Shown here: in pieces, positions 27,124 through 36,459 of the stretch
How positions within the stretch are numbered: position 1 is the stretch's first letter
Layout of the letters: each line of letters opens with the position of its first letter
Source: Gordonia sp. PDNC005
GTDB lineage: Bacteria > Actinomycetota > Actinomycetes > Mycobacteriales > Mycobacteriaceae
Assembly (NCBI RefSeq): GCF_016919385.1
Contig: NZ_CP070351.1
Span: 1,364,001-1,428,000 of the forward strand
Direction: 5' to 3'
DNA length: 64,000 nt
Notes under the pieces: generated by a model
Told to the model about the DNA's origin: nothing
What the model saw: the letters and a program-made list of their open reading frames with translations, nothing else
Database searches by the model: none
Position numbers and translations under genes: made by a program

Positions 27124-27783
27124 ATGATCTCGCGACTCGTGCCGTCCGGCGTGGGCGCCGCCGAAACATTCGGCGACCCACCCGGACTGACCGCCATGCC
27201 CGCCGAAGAGAGCCTCATCTCGCAGGCGGTGGAGAAGCGTCGTCGTGAGTTCATCACGGCCCGACACCTCGCCCGGCAGGCTCTCGGGCAGCTCGGATAC
27301 GACCCGGTGCCGATCCTGCGGGGCGAACGCGGCATGCCGTTGTGGCCGAACCAAGTGGTCGGCAGCATGACACACTGCGACGGCTACCGCGCCGCCGTCG
27401 CCGCGTACACGATGCAGGTCCGCTCGCTCGGCATCGACGCTGAACCGCATCTGGCGTTGCCGGACGGCGTCCTCGGCCACACCTCGGTTCAGGCCGAGCG
27501 CGACGTTCTCGCCACCCGTGACGACGACCTGCACTGGGATCGCCTTCTGTTCTGCGCCAAAGAGGCGACCTACAAGGCGTGGTTTCCGATCACGCACCGT
27601 TGGCTCGGCTTCGAGGACGCCCACATCACATTCACTCGGGACACCGACGGCTTGAGCGGCACGTTCACGTCCACCATCCTGATCGACGGCTCCACCATCG
27701 ACGGGGGCGACCCGCTCCTGACGTTGCCGGGGCGGTGGGCCGTGACGGACGGCCTGATCCTCACGACGATTGCGCTCACCTGA
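27124..27783 (+). CDS. pptT: 4'-phosphopantetheinyl transferase (Sfp type)
   Basis: The 219-aa enzyme attaches phosphopantetheine from CoA to carrier proteins of polyketide synthases, peptide synthetases and mycolate synthesis. Mg2+/CoA residues lie in GIDAEPH (Asp105, Glu107) and FCAKEATYKAW (Glu147, Lys151). The upstream SMTHCDGYRAA motif is also typical. The ATG at 27124 gives the family N-terminus (MISRLVPSGV). Its stop shares one base with the truB ATG. Confidence 0.94.
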   Translation: MISRLVPSGVGAAETFGDPPGLTAMPAEESLISQAVEKRRREFITARHLARQALGQLGYDPVPILRGERGMPLWPNQVVGSMTHCDGYRAAVAAYTMQVRSLGIDAEPHLALPDGVLGHTSVQAERDVLATRDDDLHWDRLLFCAKEATYKAWFPITHRWLGFEDAHITFTRDTDGLSGTFTSTILIDGSTIDGGDPLLTLPGRWAVTDGLILTTIALT

Positions 27784-28682
27784 TGGCCGATTCCAGTATC
27801 GACAACGCGGGACTGCTCATCGTCGACAAGGCTGCCGGAATGACCAGCCACGACGTCGTCGCCAAAACTCGCAAGGCGTTTCAGACCCGTAAAGTGGGTC
27901 ACGCGGGCACCCTCGACCCGATGGCGACCGGTGTCCTGGTGATCGGTGTCGAGAGGGCCACCAAGCTTCTCGGTCTGCTGTCGCTGACGACGAAGTCGTA
28001 CGCTGCGACCATCCGGCTCGGCCAGAGCACGAACACCGACGACGCCGAGGGCGACGTCCTCGAATCGGCGGACGCGAGCAGCGTTACCGACGACCAGGTC
28101 GTGGCCGGCGTCGCTGCGTTGACCGGCGACATCCTGCAGATCCCCGCCAAGGTCAGCGCCATCAAGGTCGACGGTCGACGCGCTCACGTCCTCATGCGCA
28201 CGGGGGAGGAGTTCGAGCTCGACGCCAGGCCTGTCACCGTGTCGAGGTTCGACATTCTCGACATCCGCCGTGACGGTGCGTTCGTGGATGTCGACGTCGA
28301 CGTCGACTGCTCGTCAGGAACCTACATCCGTTCCCTCGCGCGGGATCTCGGCGCCGGTCTGGGCGTGGGCGGTCACCTGACCGCGCTACGCCGCACGGCC
28401 GTCGGGCCGTTCACCCTCGACCACGCGCGGACGATGGATGCCGTGTCCGAGGCACCGGGGCTGTCCCTCGGCATCGACGATGCGGCGAAACTGTGTTTCC
28501 CGCTGCGCGAGATCACCGACGACGACGCGGAGTCGATCAGCCAGGGCCGCTGGTTGGAGCCGGTCGGGATGAAGGGGGTCTACACCGTCGTCGACCCGTC
28601 CGGGCAGGCGATCGCGCTGGTCCAGGAGAAGGGTCGCCGCGCGAGCTCGGTCATGGTCGTGCGCCCGGCCACCCTCCGCTGA
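27783..28682 (+). CDS. truB: tRNA pseudouridine-55 synthase
   Basis: The 299-aa enzyme converts U55 of the T-loop to pseudouridine. It has the family start GLLIVDKAAGMTSHDVV, catalytic Asp45 in GHAGTLDPMATGVL, and SCSSGTYIRSLARDLG. The ATG overlaps the pptT stop (TGATG); a longer frame inside pptT is rejected. It converges tightly on the carboxylesterase gene, with 4 bases between stops. Confidence 0.95.
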   Translation: MADSSIDNAGLLIVDKAAGMTSHDVVAKTRKAFQTRKVGHAGTLDPMATGVLVIGVERATKLLGLLSLTTKSYAATIRLGQSTNTDDAEGDVLESADASSVTDDQVVAGVAALTGDILQIPAKVSAIKVDGRRAHVLMRTGEEFELDARPVTVSRFDILDIRRDGAFVDVDVDVDCSSGTYIRSLARDLGAGLGVGGHLTALRRTAVGPFTLDHARTMDAVSEAPGLSLGIDDAAKLCFPLREITDDDAESISQGRWLEPVGMKGVYTVVDPSGQAIALVQEKGRRASSVMVVRPATLR

Positions 28683-28686
28683 CCAC

Positions 28687-30135
28687 TCACACGAACAGGT
28701 GCGGCTGCGCTCCTGTGACGTGAGGTTCCCAACCCGGGTCACCGGCCATGACGAATGCCGTCCAGACGGCGTGCATCCGGGTCGCTAGGGCCTGGTCGGG
28801 GGAGTCGCCGACCAGGCGGTGCGCGTCGTCGAGATGATCGAAGACGTAGGGGATCTCGACGGCGTGGCCGGCTCGGATGCCTGCAACCGGGCTGTGCCGG
28901 CCGAACTCGTACAGGAAGGTGTGAGCGTCCGGCCGGGCGTCGGCGATGTTGATCGTCGGGTCGGAGAACCCGGTGCGTGTCAGTTCGGCGCACAGCGCGT
29001 CGCCCGGAGTGACGCCGCTTGCGACGAGTTCGGTGAACCGATGGGTCTGGAGACCGGACCGAGTCAGGAATGCGGCGGCTCCCGCTTCGTCGACCGCGGC
29101 GACGATTCCGGTCGGCGCCAGGAAGAAGTGGAACTCGTCGGCATTCCAGCCCGCGAGCAACGGCACTCCCGCGCCGGCACCCTGCGCGATCGAGGCGACA
29201 GGGTGCGCAGGGAGGACGTCACCGTCGATCACTGGAAACAGGCTCATGATCCCTTGGCCCGCGGCGATGACCGACTCGCCCCACATAGATGCATCGGGGT
29301 TCATCGACAGTTCGAGCGCCATCTGCGTCTGGGCTGCGAGCAGATCCTCGGACGACACGGACGCCCAGCCGTCGGCGGTCGCCTCGACGCCGAGGATCTC
29401 GCTGATCCTGGCACTCAGCTTGCGGGCATCGGCGATCGCCGCGGCCGCAACGCCGTTGCCGCTCTCCATGACGGCCCGCTGGAAGAGTCCGACGGCACGC
29501 GGTGACGAGAGGAGCGACGCGACGCTCATGGCACCCGCGGATTCACCGACGATGGTGACCTGCGACGGGTCGCCGCCGAACGCAGCGACGTTGTCGCGCA
29601 CCCATTCGAGGGCGGCGATCTGATCGAGCAGTCCGCGGTTCTCCGGCGCGCCGTCGATCGACGCGAATCCGGGCGCTCCGAGGCGGTAGTTGATACCGAC
29701 GAACACGATGCCGTCGCGGGCGAAGGTGTCGCCCGCGTAGATGCCGACCCGGTTGGCACCACGTGTGAAGGCGCCACCGTGGATCCACACGAGAACCGGA
29801 AGGTCGTCGGCGTCGGTGTCTGGGGTCCAGACGTTGACGTTCAGGTAGTCGTCGCCGGGAGCGTTGACGTTCTCCAGAATGGAGCCGATCGGCTCCGGGT
29901 ACCCGACCTGCGGTGCCGCGGGCCCGTATTCACCGGCGTCGCGCGGCTCGGTCCAGGCAGCGTGAGGCCGCGGTGCGGCGACTGCGAGATCGCCGACAGG
30001 TGCTGCGGCGTACGGGATTCCGAGGAACGCGGCGACGGTCGAACCGTTGCTCGTGGGGACAAAACGGCCACGGACTGGGCCGGACGCGGTCTCGACGACT
30101 GGATGCTCGATTGAGGCGGAGGTCACATCCTGCAC
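28687..30135 (-). CDS. type B carboxylesterase
   Basis: The 482-aa enzyme of the carboxylesterase/lipase family B has the oxyanion motif VWIHGGAF and nucleophile elbow GESAGAMS, then the late catalytic His region (AGIRAGHAVEIPYVF). There is no signal peptide, so it is probably cytoplasmic. Substrates of such actinobacterial enzymes range from carbamates to xenobiotic esters. A TAGGGT -10 lies 5 bases before the ATG. A long hairpin separates it from the metal-regulator gene upstream. Confidence 0.9.
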   Translation of the reverse strand: MQDVTSASIEHPVVETASGPVRGRFVPTSNGSTVAAFLGIPYAAAPVGDLAVAAPRPHAAWTEPRDAGEYGPAAPQVGYPEPIGSILENVNAPGDDYLNVNVWTPDTDADDLPVLVWIHGGAFTRGANRVGIYAGDTFARDGIVFVGINYRLGAPGFASIDGAPENRGLLDQIAALEWVRDNVAAFGGDPSQVTIVGESAGAMSVASLLSSPRAVGLFQRAVMESGNGVAAAAIADARKLSARISEILGVEATADGWASVSSEDLLAAQTQMALELSMNPDASMWGESVIAAGQGIMSLFPVIDGDVLPAHPVASIAQGAGAGVPLLAGWNADEFHFFLAPTGIVAAVDEAGAAAFLTRSGLQTHRFTELVASGVTPGDALCAELTRTGFSDPTINIADARPDAHTFLYEFGRHSPVAGIRAGHAVEIPYVFDHLDDAHRLVGDSPDQALATRMHAVWTAFVMAGDPGWEPHVTGAQPHLFV

Positions 30136-30167
30136 CCTATCCGCTTCGGGCTCGGCGAGACGGGTTC

Positions 30168-30240
30168 CCCAAACTCAGCACTCAGAACACCGGTCGAGGG
30201 TTATCTTCCCTCGGCATTCGCTGAGAGTACTGAGTTTGGG
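30168..30240. terminator. large nested hairpin, probable terminator of the DtxR-like gene
   Basis: CCCAAACTCAG (30168-30178) pairs with CTGAGTTTGGG (30230-30240). Inside, CTCAG (30181-30185) pairs with CTGAG (30221-30225) and CGAGGG with CCCTCG around a TTATCTT loop. It begins 5 bases after the regulator's stop on the minus strand. Confidence 0.7.
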
Positions 30241-30244
30241 TGTG

Positions 30245-30928
30245 TCAGGCGCGTTCGAGGAAGATCGCGCGGGCGGCGATGTCGCCGAGGTGGATCGGCG
30301 TGCCGTCGTCCACGCAGACGGTCACCGTGCCGGCGAAGGGGCGCTTCTCGGTGATCCGTACTCGGCAGTCGAGGCTGATGCCGATCTCTTCGAAGTACCG
30401 GAGCATCTCGGGGTCGGAGTCGGAGATCCGGGTGATCGTGCCGACATCATCGACGTTGAGATCGGCGAGCTGGAGCGACGGCGACGAGGGCACCGTTCCG
30501 TTGGCGTCCGGAATCGGATCGCCGTGCGGGTCGCGTTTGGGATGGCCGAGCTTCGCGTCGATGCGCTGCAGGAGAAGCTCGGAGACGGCGTGTTCGAGGA
30601 CTTCGGCATCAGTGTGGACCTCGTCCCAGCCGTACCCGAGTTCGCGGACGAGGAAAGTCTCGAGGAGTCGATGACGGCGGACCATGCCGACGGCGGCTTC
30701 ACGGCCGGTGTCGGTCAGAGTCACAGCGCCGTAGGGAGCATGGTCCACAAGGCCCTGATCGGCGAGCTTGCGGATACCTTCCGACGCGGTGGACGGGGAC
30801 ACGCTCAGCTTCTCGGCCAGCAGTTTTGTCGTCACCTTGGTGTCGGACCACTCCTGCGACGTCCAGATCACTTTCAGGTAGTCCTGGGTCACTGACGAGA
30901 GTTCGTCGACCGGGCGAGAGTCGGGCAT
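30245..30928 (-). CDS. DtxR-family metal-dependent regulator (MntR/SirR, Rv2788-like)
   Basis: The 227-aa repressor has an N-terminal winged HTH (VTQDYLKVIW, KLLAEKLSVSPSTASEGIRKLADQGLVDHAPYGAVTLT). The metal-binding/dimerisation domain has RRHRLLETFLVRELGYGWDEVHTDAEVLEHAVSE. A C-terminal FeoA/SH3-like domain begins near residue 150. The mycobacterial orthologue responds to Mn2+. The ATG at 30928 is chosen; the longer upstream frame is a shadow of ribF. It is divergent from ribF with a 60-base promoter region. Confidence 0.88.
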   Translation of the reverse strand: MPDSRPVDELSSVTQDYLKVIWTSQEWSDTKVTTKLLAEKLSVSPSTASEGIRKLADQGLVDHAPYGAVTLTDTGREAAVGMVRRHRLLETFLVRELGYGWDEVHTDAEVLEHAVSELLLQRIDAKLGHPKRDPHGDPIPDANGTVPSSPSLQLADLNVDDVGTITRISDSDPEMLRYFEEIGISLDCRVRITEKRPFAGTVTVCVDDGTPIHLGDIAARAIFLERA

Positions 30929-30975
30929 GAACCAAACCTTACCCACCGGGCACTGCCGAGAGTGCGCACGAGTCG

Positions 30976-30981
30976 TACTCT
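30976..30981 (+). promoter_or_regulatory. -10 element of ribF
   Basis: TACTCT ends 7 bases before the GTG start, implying a leaderless message. Confidence 0.45.
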
Positions 30982-30988
30982 TAGACCC

Positions 30989-31948
30989 GTGTTGCGTTGG
31001 CGAGGTTTGGACGAGGTACCTGCCGGATGGGGTCGCTGTGTGGTGACCATCGGCGTGTTCGACGGCATTCACCGTGGGCACGCCCAATTGGTGAACGCGG
31101 CGACGCGTGCGGCGGCGGAGCGCGGAGTGCCCGCCGTCCTCATGACGTTCGACCCGCATCCGTCCGAAGTGGTCCGACCGGGGAGTCACCCGCCGCAGCT
31201 GTCGACGCTGCGACGCCGCGCCGACCTCGCGGAGGAGATGGGAGTCGACGTGTTCTGCGTCATCCCGTTCACCCCGACGTTGGCGGCGCAGTCGCCCGAG
31301 GAGTTCGTTCACGAAGTCCTCGTCGAGCAACTGCATGCCGCAGAGGTGATCGTCGGCGACAACTTCACGTTCGGTCACAAGGCGCTCGGCGACGTCCCGA
31401 AGCTCCGGGAACTCGGCCATCGATTCGGTTTCGAGGTGACCGCGGTGTCGTTGTTCGGTGAGCACGCTGTGACCTACTCGTCCACCTACATCCGTTCGTG
31501 CGTCGCGTCGGGCGACGTCGAGTTGGCCGCAGAAGCGCTCGGGCGACCGCACCGGGTCGAGGGTGTTGTCGTCCACGGTGAACGACGCGGCCGAGACCTC
31601 GGATACCCGACGGCCAACGTCGCTCCGCCGGAGCATGCGGCCATCCCCGGCGACGGGGTCTACGCCGCCTGGTTCACCGTCCTCGGCGACAAGGAAGCGG
31701 ACGACATCCGCGTCGGCGAGCGCTACGCGGCGTCGGTGTCGGTCGGAACCAACCCGACGTTCTCAGGACGCAACCGCACCGTCGAGGCGTACGTCCTCGA
31801 CGTCGACGCCGACCTGTACGGACAGCACGTCGCCGTCGACTTCGTCAGTCGTCTGCGCGGCATGGAGTCGTACGACGGCATCGACGCCCTCATCGCCGCC
31901 ATCGCCGACGACGTCGACCGCACCCGGACGATCCTCTCGGCGGAGTGA
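30989..31948 (+). CDS. ribF: bifunctional riboflavin kinase/FAD synthetase
   Basis: The 319-aa enzyme makes FMN and then FAD. The N-terminal nucleotidyltransferase domain shows VTIGVFDGIHRGHAQLV and the ISSTYIRS-like motif (YSSTYIRSCV). The C-terminal flavokinase domain shows GRDLGYPTANV. The GTG at 30989 gives the family N-terminus (LRWRGLDEVP) and sits 7 bases after a -10; an ATG at 30962 lies before that -10 and is rejected. Confidence 0.95.
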   Translation: MLRWRGLDEVPAGWGRCVVTIGVFDGIHRGHAQLVNAATRAAAERGVPAVLMTFDPHPSEVVRPGSHPPQLSTLRRRADLAEEMGVDVFCVIPFTPTLAAQSPEEFVHEVLVEQLHAAEVIVGDNFTFGHKALGDVPKLRELGHRFGFEVTAVSLFGEHAVTYSSTYIRSCVASGDVELAAEALGRPHRVEGVVVHGERRGRDLGYPTANVAPPEHAAIPGDGVYAAWFTVLGDKEADDIRVGERYAASVSVGTNPTFSGRNRTVEAYVLDVDADLYGQHVAVDFVSRLRGMESYDGIDALIAAIADDVDRTRTILSAE

Positions 31949-32035
31949 GCGCGCGTCTGTTCTGAGAGGGTGGGCTGCCGACGATTCTGACCTGGGTGGA
32001 CGACCTGGTAACGTACACCGCTGGTGTCGGCTGCG

Positions 32036-32098
32036 GTCCGTGGCGGCGCACCCTTTCCCTGGTGGGGAAGTCTGGAGCACGGACTGGAAATCAAGGAG
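32036..32098 (+). promoter_or_regulatory. structured rpsO leader (candidate S15 autoregulatory element)
   Basis: GTCCGTG (32036-32042) pairs perfectly with CACGGAC (32078-32084) and encloses a hairpin, CTTTCCC-TGGT-GGGGAAG (32053-32070). The Shine-Dalgarno AAGGAG (32093-32098) follows. A TAACGT hexamer at 32009-32014 could be the -10. S15 represses its own mRNA through leader RNA folds in several bacteria; here it is inferred from structure and position. Confidence 0.5.
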
Positions 32099-32104
32099 AC
32101 TCTC

Positions 32105-32374
32105 ATGGCATTGACCACTGAAGAGAAGAAGGCCATCCTCGCCGAGTACGGCGTGCACCCGACCGACACCGGTTCGCCGGAGGCTCAGGTCGCGATGCTG
32201 ACCAAGCGAATCAAGGATCTCACCGAGCACCTCAAGCAGCACAAGCACGATCACCACAGCCGTCGTGGTCTGCTCCTGCTCGTCGGTCGTCGTCGTCGCC
32301 TGCTGAAGTACTTGGCCGGCGTGGACATCAACCGCTACCGCTCGCTGATCGAGCGTCTGGGCATGCGTCGCTGA
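32105..32374 (+). CDS. rpsO: ribosomal protein S15
   Basis: The 89-aa small-subunit protein binds the central domain of 16S rRNA. It has the classical S15 signature from [36 protein letters not shown] to the C-terminal [15 protein letters not shown] 32105 follows AAGGAG at 6 bases; the upstream ATG at 32024 lies in the leader. A strong terminator follows, then the pnp promoter. Confidence 0.97.
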   Translation: MALTTEEKKAILAEYGVHPTDTGSPEAQVAMLTKRIKDLTEHLKQHKHDHHSRRGLLLLVGRRRRLLKYLAGVDINRYRSLIERLGMRR

Positions 32375-32416
32375 CGTAGCCTCTCGACTCCGCTCGAGAG
32401 CGGAGAAGATTTCACC

Positions 32417-32459
32417 TTCGAGGCCGCGACCCACACGGGTTGCGGCCTCGAAGTGTTTT
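32417..32459 (+). terminator. intrinsic terminator of rpsO
   Basis: The arms at 32417-32432 and 32437-32452 (TTCGAGGCCGC.../...GCGGCCTCGAA) form a 16-bp stem with one G-U pair and an ACAC loop. GTGTTTTT follows. This is the clearest rho-independent terminator in the window apart from the one in the terC leader. Confidence 0.92.
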
Positions 32460-32473
32460 TGCAGGGTGAATGC

Positions 32474-32479
32474 TAGAAT
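32474..32479 (+). promoter_or_regulatory. extended -10 promoter of pnp
   Basis: TGCTAGAAT (extended -10, TAGAAT at 32474-32479) stands about 7 bases before the likely start of a 260-base leader. No good -35 is visible. Confidence 0.65.
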
Positions 32480-32494
32480 GTCCGTGCGATGAAG

Positions 32495-32627
32495 GTGCGG
32501 TACGCACGAATGGTCGTGACACGTCAGATCGGTCCTCGGTAGTGGCTGTCGGAAGTGCAAGGGCACATCCGGCCGCTTCGATCGAAGGCCGTCTACTCAC
32601 AGCGCGAGGTGCGCTGTTCACGACCAT
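32495..32627 (+). ncRNA. pnp leader RNA, candidate Actino-pnp motif
   Basis: A 10-bp long-range stem ATGGTCGTGA/TCACGACCAT (32510-32519 with 32618-32627) closes a domain. The domain contains GTGC-AAGG-GCAC (32555-32566), a GGCC-GCTTCGATCGAA-GGCC hairpin (32571-32590) and ACAGCGC-GAGGT-GCGCTGT (32599-32617), the last abutting the closing stem. GTGCG-GTA-CGCAC (32495-32507) precedes it. A conserved Actino-pnp RNA motif is known upstream of actinobacterial exoribonuclease genes; position and form agree, but I could not align it. Confidence 0.65.
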
Positions 32628-32746
32628 AGGGCCGTTCCCACACTCTCATCTCGGTAGACCCCCGCGGCGCCTCGCTGCTGAAGGGTCTGCAACTGCATAT
32701 CGCCTCGCGTGGATCGCGACGGCACAAACAAAGGAAATTCCACTTC

Positions 32747-35029
32747 ATGACTGATGTCATCAACGACGACTTCGACGATTCGATCACCGAAGTCTCCGCT
32801 GTCATCGACAACGGGTCGTTCGGCACCCGCACGATCCGCTTCGAGACCGGCCGCCTCGCGCTGCAGGCCGCAGGCTCGGTCGTCGCGTACCTCGACGAGG
32901 GCACCATGATCCTCTCGACGACCACCGCATCGAAGTCGCCGAAGGACCACTTCGACTTCTTCCCGCTGACCGTCGACGTCGAAGAGCGCATGTACGCCGC
33001 GGGACGCATCCCCGGATCGTTCTTCCGCCGCGAAGGCCGCCCGTCGACCGACGCCATCCTCACCTGCCGTCTCATCGACCGCCCGCTGCGCCCGTCGTTC
33101 GTCGACGGTCTCCGCAACGAGATCCAGGTCGTCGAGACCATCCTCTCGCTCGACCCGAACGACCTGTACGACGTCGTGGCGATCAACGCCGCCTCCGCGT
33201 CGACTCAGATCGCCGGCCTCCCGTTCTCCGGTCCGGTCGGCGGCGTCCGCGTCGCCCTCATCCCGACCGACGAGAACAAGGCAGGCCAGTGGGTCGCGTT
33301 CCCGACCGTCGAGCAGCTCGAAGGCGCCGTGTTCGACATGGTCGTCGCAGGCCGCATCGTCGCCGGTGAAGGCGCATCAGCCGACGTCGCGATCATGATG
33401 GTCGAAGCCGAGGCCACCGAGAACGTCCTCGAACTCATCGCAGGCGGCGCTCAGGCACCGAGCGAGACCGTCGTCGCCGAAGGCCTCGAGGCTGCGAAGC
33501 CCTTCATCGCCGCACTCTGCGAGGCTCAGAAGCAGCTGGCCGCGGCCGCCGCCAAGGAGACCCGCGACTTCCCGCTGTTCCCGGCCTACGCCGACGATGT
33601 CTTCGACGCAGTCTCCGAGTTCGCATCGGCACGCCTCGGCGACGCCCTCGCGATCTCCGGCAAGCAGGAACGCGACAACGCCACCGACGCGCTCAAGGCA
33701 GACGTCCTCGCCGAGCTCGGCGAGCGCTTCGAGGGTCGCGAAGGCCAGATCGGCGCAGCGTACCGCTCGCTGACCAAGAAGCTCGTCCGCCAGCGCATCC
33801 TGACCGACCACTTCCGCATCGACGGCCGTGGCATCACCGACATCCGTGAGCTGTCGGCCGAGATCGGGATCATCCCGCGTGCGCACGGCAGCGCACTGTT
33901 CGAGCGTGGCGAGACCCAGATCATGGGCGTCACCACCCTCGACATGGTCAAGATGGCTCAGCAGGTCGACTCGCTCGGCCCCGAGACCAGCAAGCGCTAC
34001 ATGCATCACTACAACTTCCCGCCGTACTCGACCGGTGAGACCGGCCGTGTCGGTTCGCCGAAGCGCCGCGAGATCGGCCACGGCGCACTCGCCGAGCGCG
34101 CCATCGTGCCGGTGCTCCCGAGCGTCGAGGAGTTCCCGTACGCGATCCGCCAGGTGTCCGAGGCTCTCGGCTCCAACGGTTCGACGTCGATGGGCTCGGT
34201 CTGTGCCGCGACCATCTCGCTGCTCAACGCCGGTGTGCCGCTGAAGGCTCCGGTCGCAGGCATCGCGATGGGCCTGGTCTCCGACGAGGTCACCATCGAC
34301 GGCAAGACCGAGACCCGCTACGTCGCCCTCACCGACATCCTCGGTGCCGAGGACGCGTTCGGCGACATGGACTTCAAGGTCGCGGGCACCAAGGACTTCG
34401 TGACGGCTCTCCAGCTCGACACGAAGCTCGACGGCATCCCCTCGAAGGTTCTCGCCGGTGCGCTGAGCCAGGCCAAGCAGGCCCGCCTCACCATCCTCGA
34501 CGTCCTCGCCGAGGCCATCGACGAGCCCGACGAGATGAGCCCGTACGCTCCGCGGATCACCACCATCAAGATCCCGATGGACAAGATCGGCGAGCTGATC
34601 GGCCCCAAGGGCAAGACGATCAACGGCATCACCGAAGAGACCGGTGCCAACATCTCGATCGAGGACGACGGCACCGTGTTCATCGGCGCCGCCGACGGCC
34701 TGTCCGCTCAGGCGGCGATCGACAAGGTCAACGCCATCGCCAACCCGCAGCTGCCGAAGGTCGGCGAGCGTTTCCTCGGCACCGTCGTGAAGACGGCCGC
34801 CTTCGGCGCGTTCGTCTCGCTCCTGCCGGGCCGCGACGGTCTCGTCCACATCAGCAAGCTGGGCAACGGCAAGCGCATCGGCAAGGTCGAAGACGTCGTC
34901 AAGGTCGGTGACAAGCTCCAGGTGGAGATCGCCGACATCGACGAGCGCGGCAAGATCAGCCTCATCCCGGTCAACAACGACGCGGACAAGGCAGACGAGA
35001 AGAAGACGGAGGAGAAGGCTGACGCCTGA
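32747..35029 (+). CDS. pnp: polyribonucleotide nucleotidyltransferase (PNPase)
   Basis: The 760-aa phosphorolytic 3'-5' exoribonuclease has two RNase PH domains. The first includes [15 protein letters not shown] and LIDRPLRP. The second includes [39 protein letters not shown] and the metal [16 protein letters not shown] motif. A KH domain ([11 protein letters not shown]) and an S1 domain ([31 protein letters not shown]) follow. A short acidic-basic tail ends it. It also makes heteropolymeric RNA tails in actinobacteria. A long structured leader suggests RNA-level control. Confidence 0.97.
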   Translation: MTDVINDDFDDSITEVSAVIDNGSFGTRTIRFETGRLALQAAGSVVAYLDEGTMILSTTTASKSPKDHFDFFPLTVDVEERMYAAGRIPGSFFRREGRPSTDAILTCRLIDRPLRPSFVDGLRNEIQVVETILSLDPNDLYDVVAINAASASTQIAGLPFSGPVGGVRVALIPTDENKAGQWVAFPTVEQLEGAVFDMVVAGRIVAGEGASADVAIMMVEAEATENVLELIAGGAQAPSETVVAEGLEAAKPFIAALCEAQKQLAAAAAKETRDFPLFPAYADDVFDAVSEFASARLGDALAISGKQERDNATDALKADVLAELGERFEGREGQIGAAYRSLTKKLVRQRILTDHFRIDGRGITDIRELSAEIGIIPRAHGSALFERGETQIMGVTTLDMVKMAQQVDSLGPETSKRYMHHYNFPPYSTGETGRVGSPKRREIGHGALAERAIVPVLPSVEEFPYAIRQVSEALGSNGSTSMGSVCAATISLLNAGVPLKAPVAGIAMGLVSDEVTIDGKTETRYVALTDILGAEDAFGDMDFKVAGTKDFVTALQLDTKLDGIPSKVLAGALSQAKQARLTILDVLAEAIDEPDEMSPYAPRITTIKIPMDKIGELIGPKGKTINGITEETGANISIEDDGTVFIGAADGLSAQAAIDKVNAIANPQLPKVGERFLGTVVKTAAFGAFVSLLPGRDGLVHISKLGNGKRIGKVEDVVKVGDKLQVEIADIDERGKISLIPVNNDADKADEKKTEEKADA

Positions 35030-35045
35030 TCCCACAGATTGACCG

Positions 35046-35083
35046 CTCCGGCCCGCGACACGCACTTCTGTCGCGGGCCGGAG
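35046..35083 (+). terminator. terminator of pnp
   Basis: CTCCGGCCCGCGACA (35046-35060) pairs perfectly with 35069-35083 over an 8-base loop. No T tract follows; such I-shaped stems are usual terminators in actinobacteria. Confidence 0.75.
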
Positions 35084-35171
35084 TCGTCTGCACAGGGTGG
35101 TGCTGGCTCTACCATGAACTGTCCACCCCGGGCCCGTGACTCCATTCGCGCAGGTCAATAGCGTTCAAGGC

Positions 35172-36437
35172 ATGGCAACGACTGATATGAATCCAACCGT
35201 CCGCTCGGCAGACGAGCCGTCGCCCGGTGCACCGTGGCAGCGAATGCGCCAGTCGCCGCTGACATACCTCTTCTCGTCCGCGCCGTTGCGTGCCGCGACG
35301 TACACGGGTGTCACGCTGGTTCTCGGTTGGCTGACGATCCTCGTGTACATAGCGATCGTGCTGCTGCCATTTGTACCCGCGTGGGCGAATCTGCTCGGCA
35401 AAATCGAACGCCAGCGCGTGAGACTGCTCGGACTGCCCGAGATCGGCGACCCGCACCGACCCGTTGACGGTGGCCTCGGGATGCGGATCGGAGTCCGACT
35501 CGGTGAGGCGTCGACGTGGCGCGAGGTGGTCTACACACTCGTGGTGGCGGTCCTGACCCCGGTGTTGACGCTGGTGCTGGTTCTCGAAGGGGTGGTGTTC
35601 GGCCTCTTCGCCCTGGCACCGATGTTCGTCGAGCGGGACATGCCGATCGAGCTCGGCTTCTGGACGGTGAGCAGCACTGCGGAGGCCTGGGTGCTCGTCC
35701 CGATCGCGATCCCGCTCCTCATCATCACGCTGTACCTGTGGGCGGGCGTAGCGGCTGCGACGGCGTCGATCGCGATCGCTCTTCTCGGACCCCGCCAGGA
35801 AGAGCTCACCGCCCGCGTCGAGGCGCTGGAATCGTCCCGCGGTGTGCTCGTCGACTCGTTCGAGGTGGAGCGACGCCGTATCGAGCGGGATCTCCACGAT
35901 GGACCACAGCAGGAGCTGGTGGGTGCAGCGATGCAGTTGGGCGAGATCGCGCAGATGAACGACGACCCGACCGTCCGCACCGACGTCGAAGCTGTGCAGG
36001 CGCGGGTCGAGCGCGCTCTCTCGTCTCTGCGGGACACGGTGCGCGACATCCACCCGCAGGTTCTCGAAGACCACGGTGTTGAGGCCGCCTGCGCCGAGCT
36101 CGGCGGCCCGGTGGTCGTTCATGTGAGCGTGGGCGACGGGTGGACGCCAGGTCGACGGCTGTCGGGCCCCGTCGAGAGAGCGCTCTACTACACGGCGAGC
36201 GAAGCGGTGACGAATGCCGTCAAGCATGGGGCGGCATCGACGGTGACGATTCACCTCGCCGGCGCGGACACGGTCACGATGACCGTCACGGACGACGGTG
36301 CGGGCGGTGCGGACGTCTCGGCAGGCAGCGGGCTCGCCGGACTCATCGAACGGGCCGAGGCCGTCGGAGCCGCTCTCACCGTCGACAGCCCCGTGGGCGG
36401 GCCGACTGTCCTTCGGTGGTGCGGCCCGTCGTCCTGA
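35172..36437 (+). CDS. membrane sensor histidine kinase (HisKA_3 type)
   Basis: From the ATG at 35172 the kinase has 421 aa. Four hydrophobic segments form a putative sensor domain of the PF13796 type: two near 30-75, two between about 118 and 205. A short coiled linker, phospho-acceptor ERRRIERDLHDGPQQ (His242) and a HATPase domain (EAVTNAVKHG, DDGAGGAD, GLAGLIERAEAVGA) follow. Upstream in-frame ATG at 35136 is possible. It is followed 22 bases later by its response regulator. The stimulus is unknown. Confidence 0.88.
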   Translation: MATTDMNPTVRSADEPSPGAPWQRMRQSPLTYLFSSAPLRAATYTGVTLVLGWLTILVYIAIVLLPFVPAWANLLGKIERQRVRLLGLPEIGDPHRPVDGGLGMRIGVRLGEASTWREVVYTLVVAVLTPVLTLVLVLEGVVFGLFALAPMFVERDMPIELGFWTVSSTAEAWVLVPIAIPLLIITLYLWAGVAAATASIAIALLGPRQEELTARVEALESSRGVLVDSFEVERRRIERDLHDGPQQELVGAAMQLGEIAQMNDDPTVRTDVEAVQARVERALSSLRDTVRDIHPQVLEDHGVEAACAELGGPVVVHVSVGDGWTPGRRLSGPVERALYYTASEAVTNAVKHGAASTVTIHLAGADTVTMTVTDDGAGGADVSAGSGLAGLIERAEAVGAALTVDSPVGGPTVLRWCGPSS

Positions 36438-36459
36438 CGGCGTCGGGGACAATCGGACG

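Larger units (their letters stand above)
32375..32746 (+). other. rpsO-pnp intergenic region (372 bases)
   Basis: No gene is present. It contains the rpsO terminator (32417-32459), the pnp -10 (32474-32479), a folded pnp leader (32495-32627) and the pnp ribosome site (AAAGGAAA ending near 32735). Confidence 0.8.
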
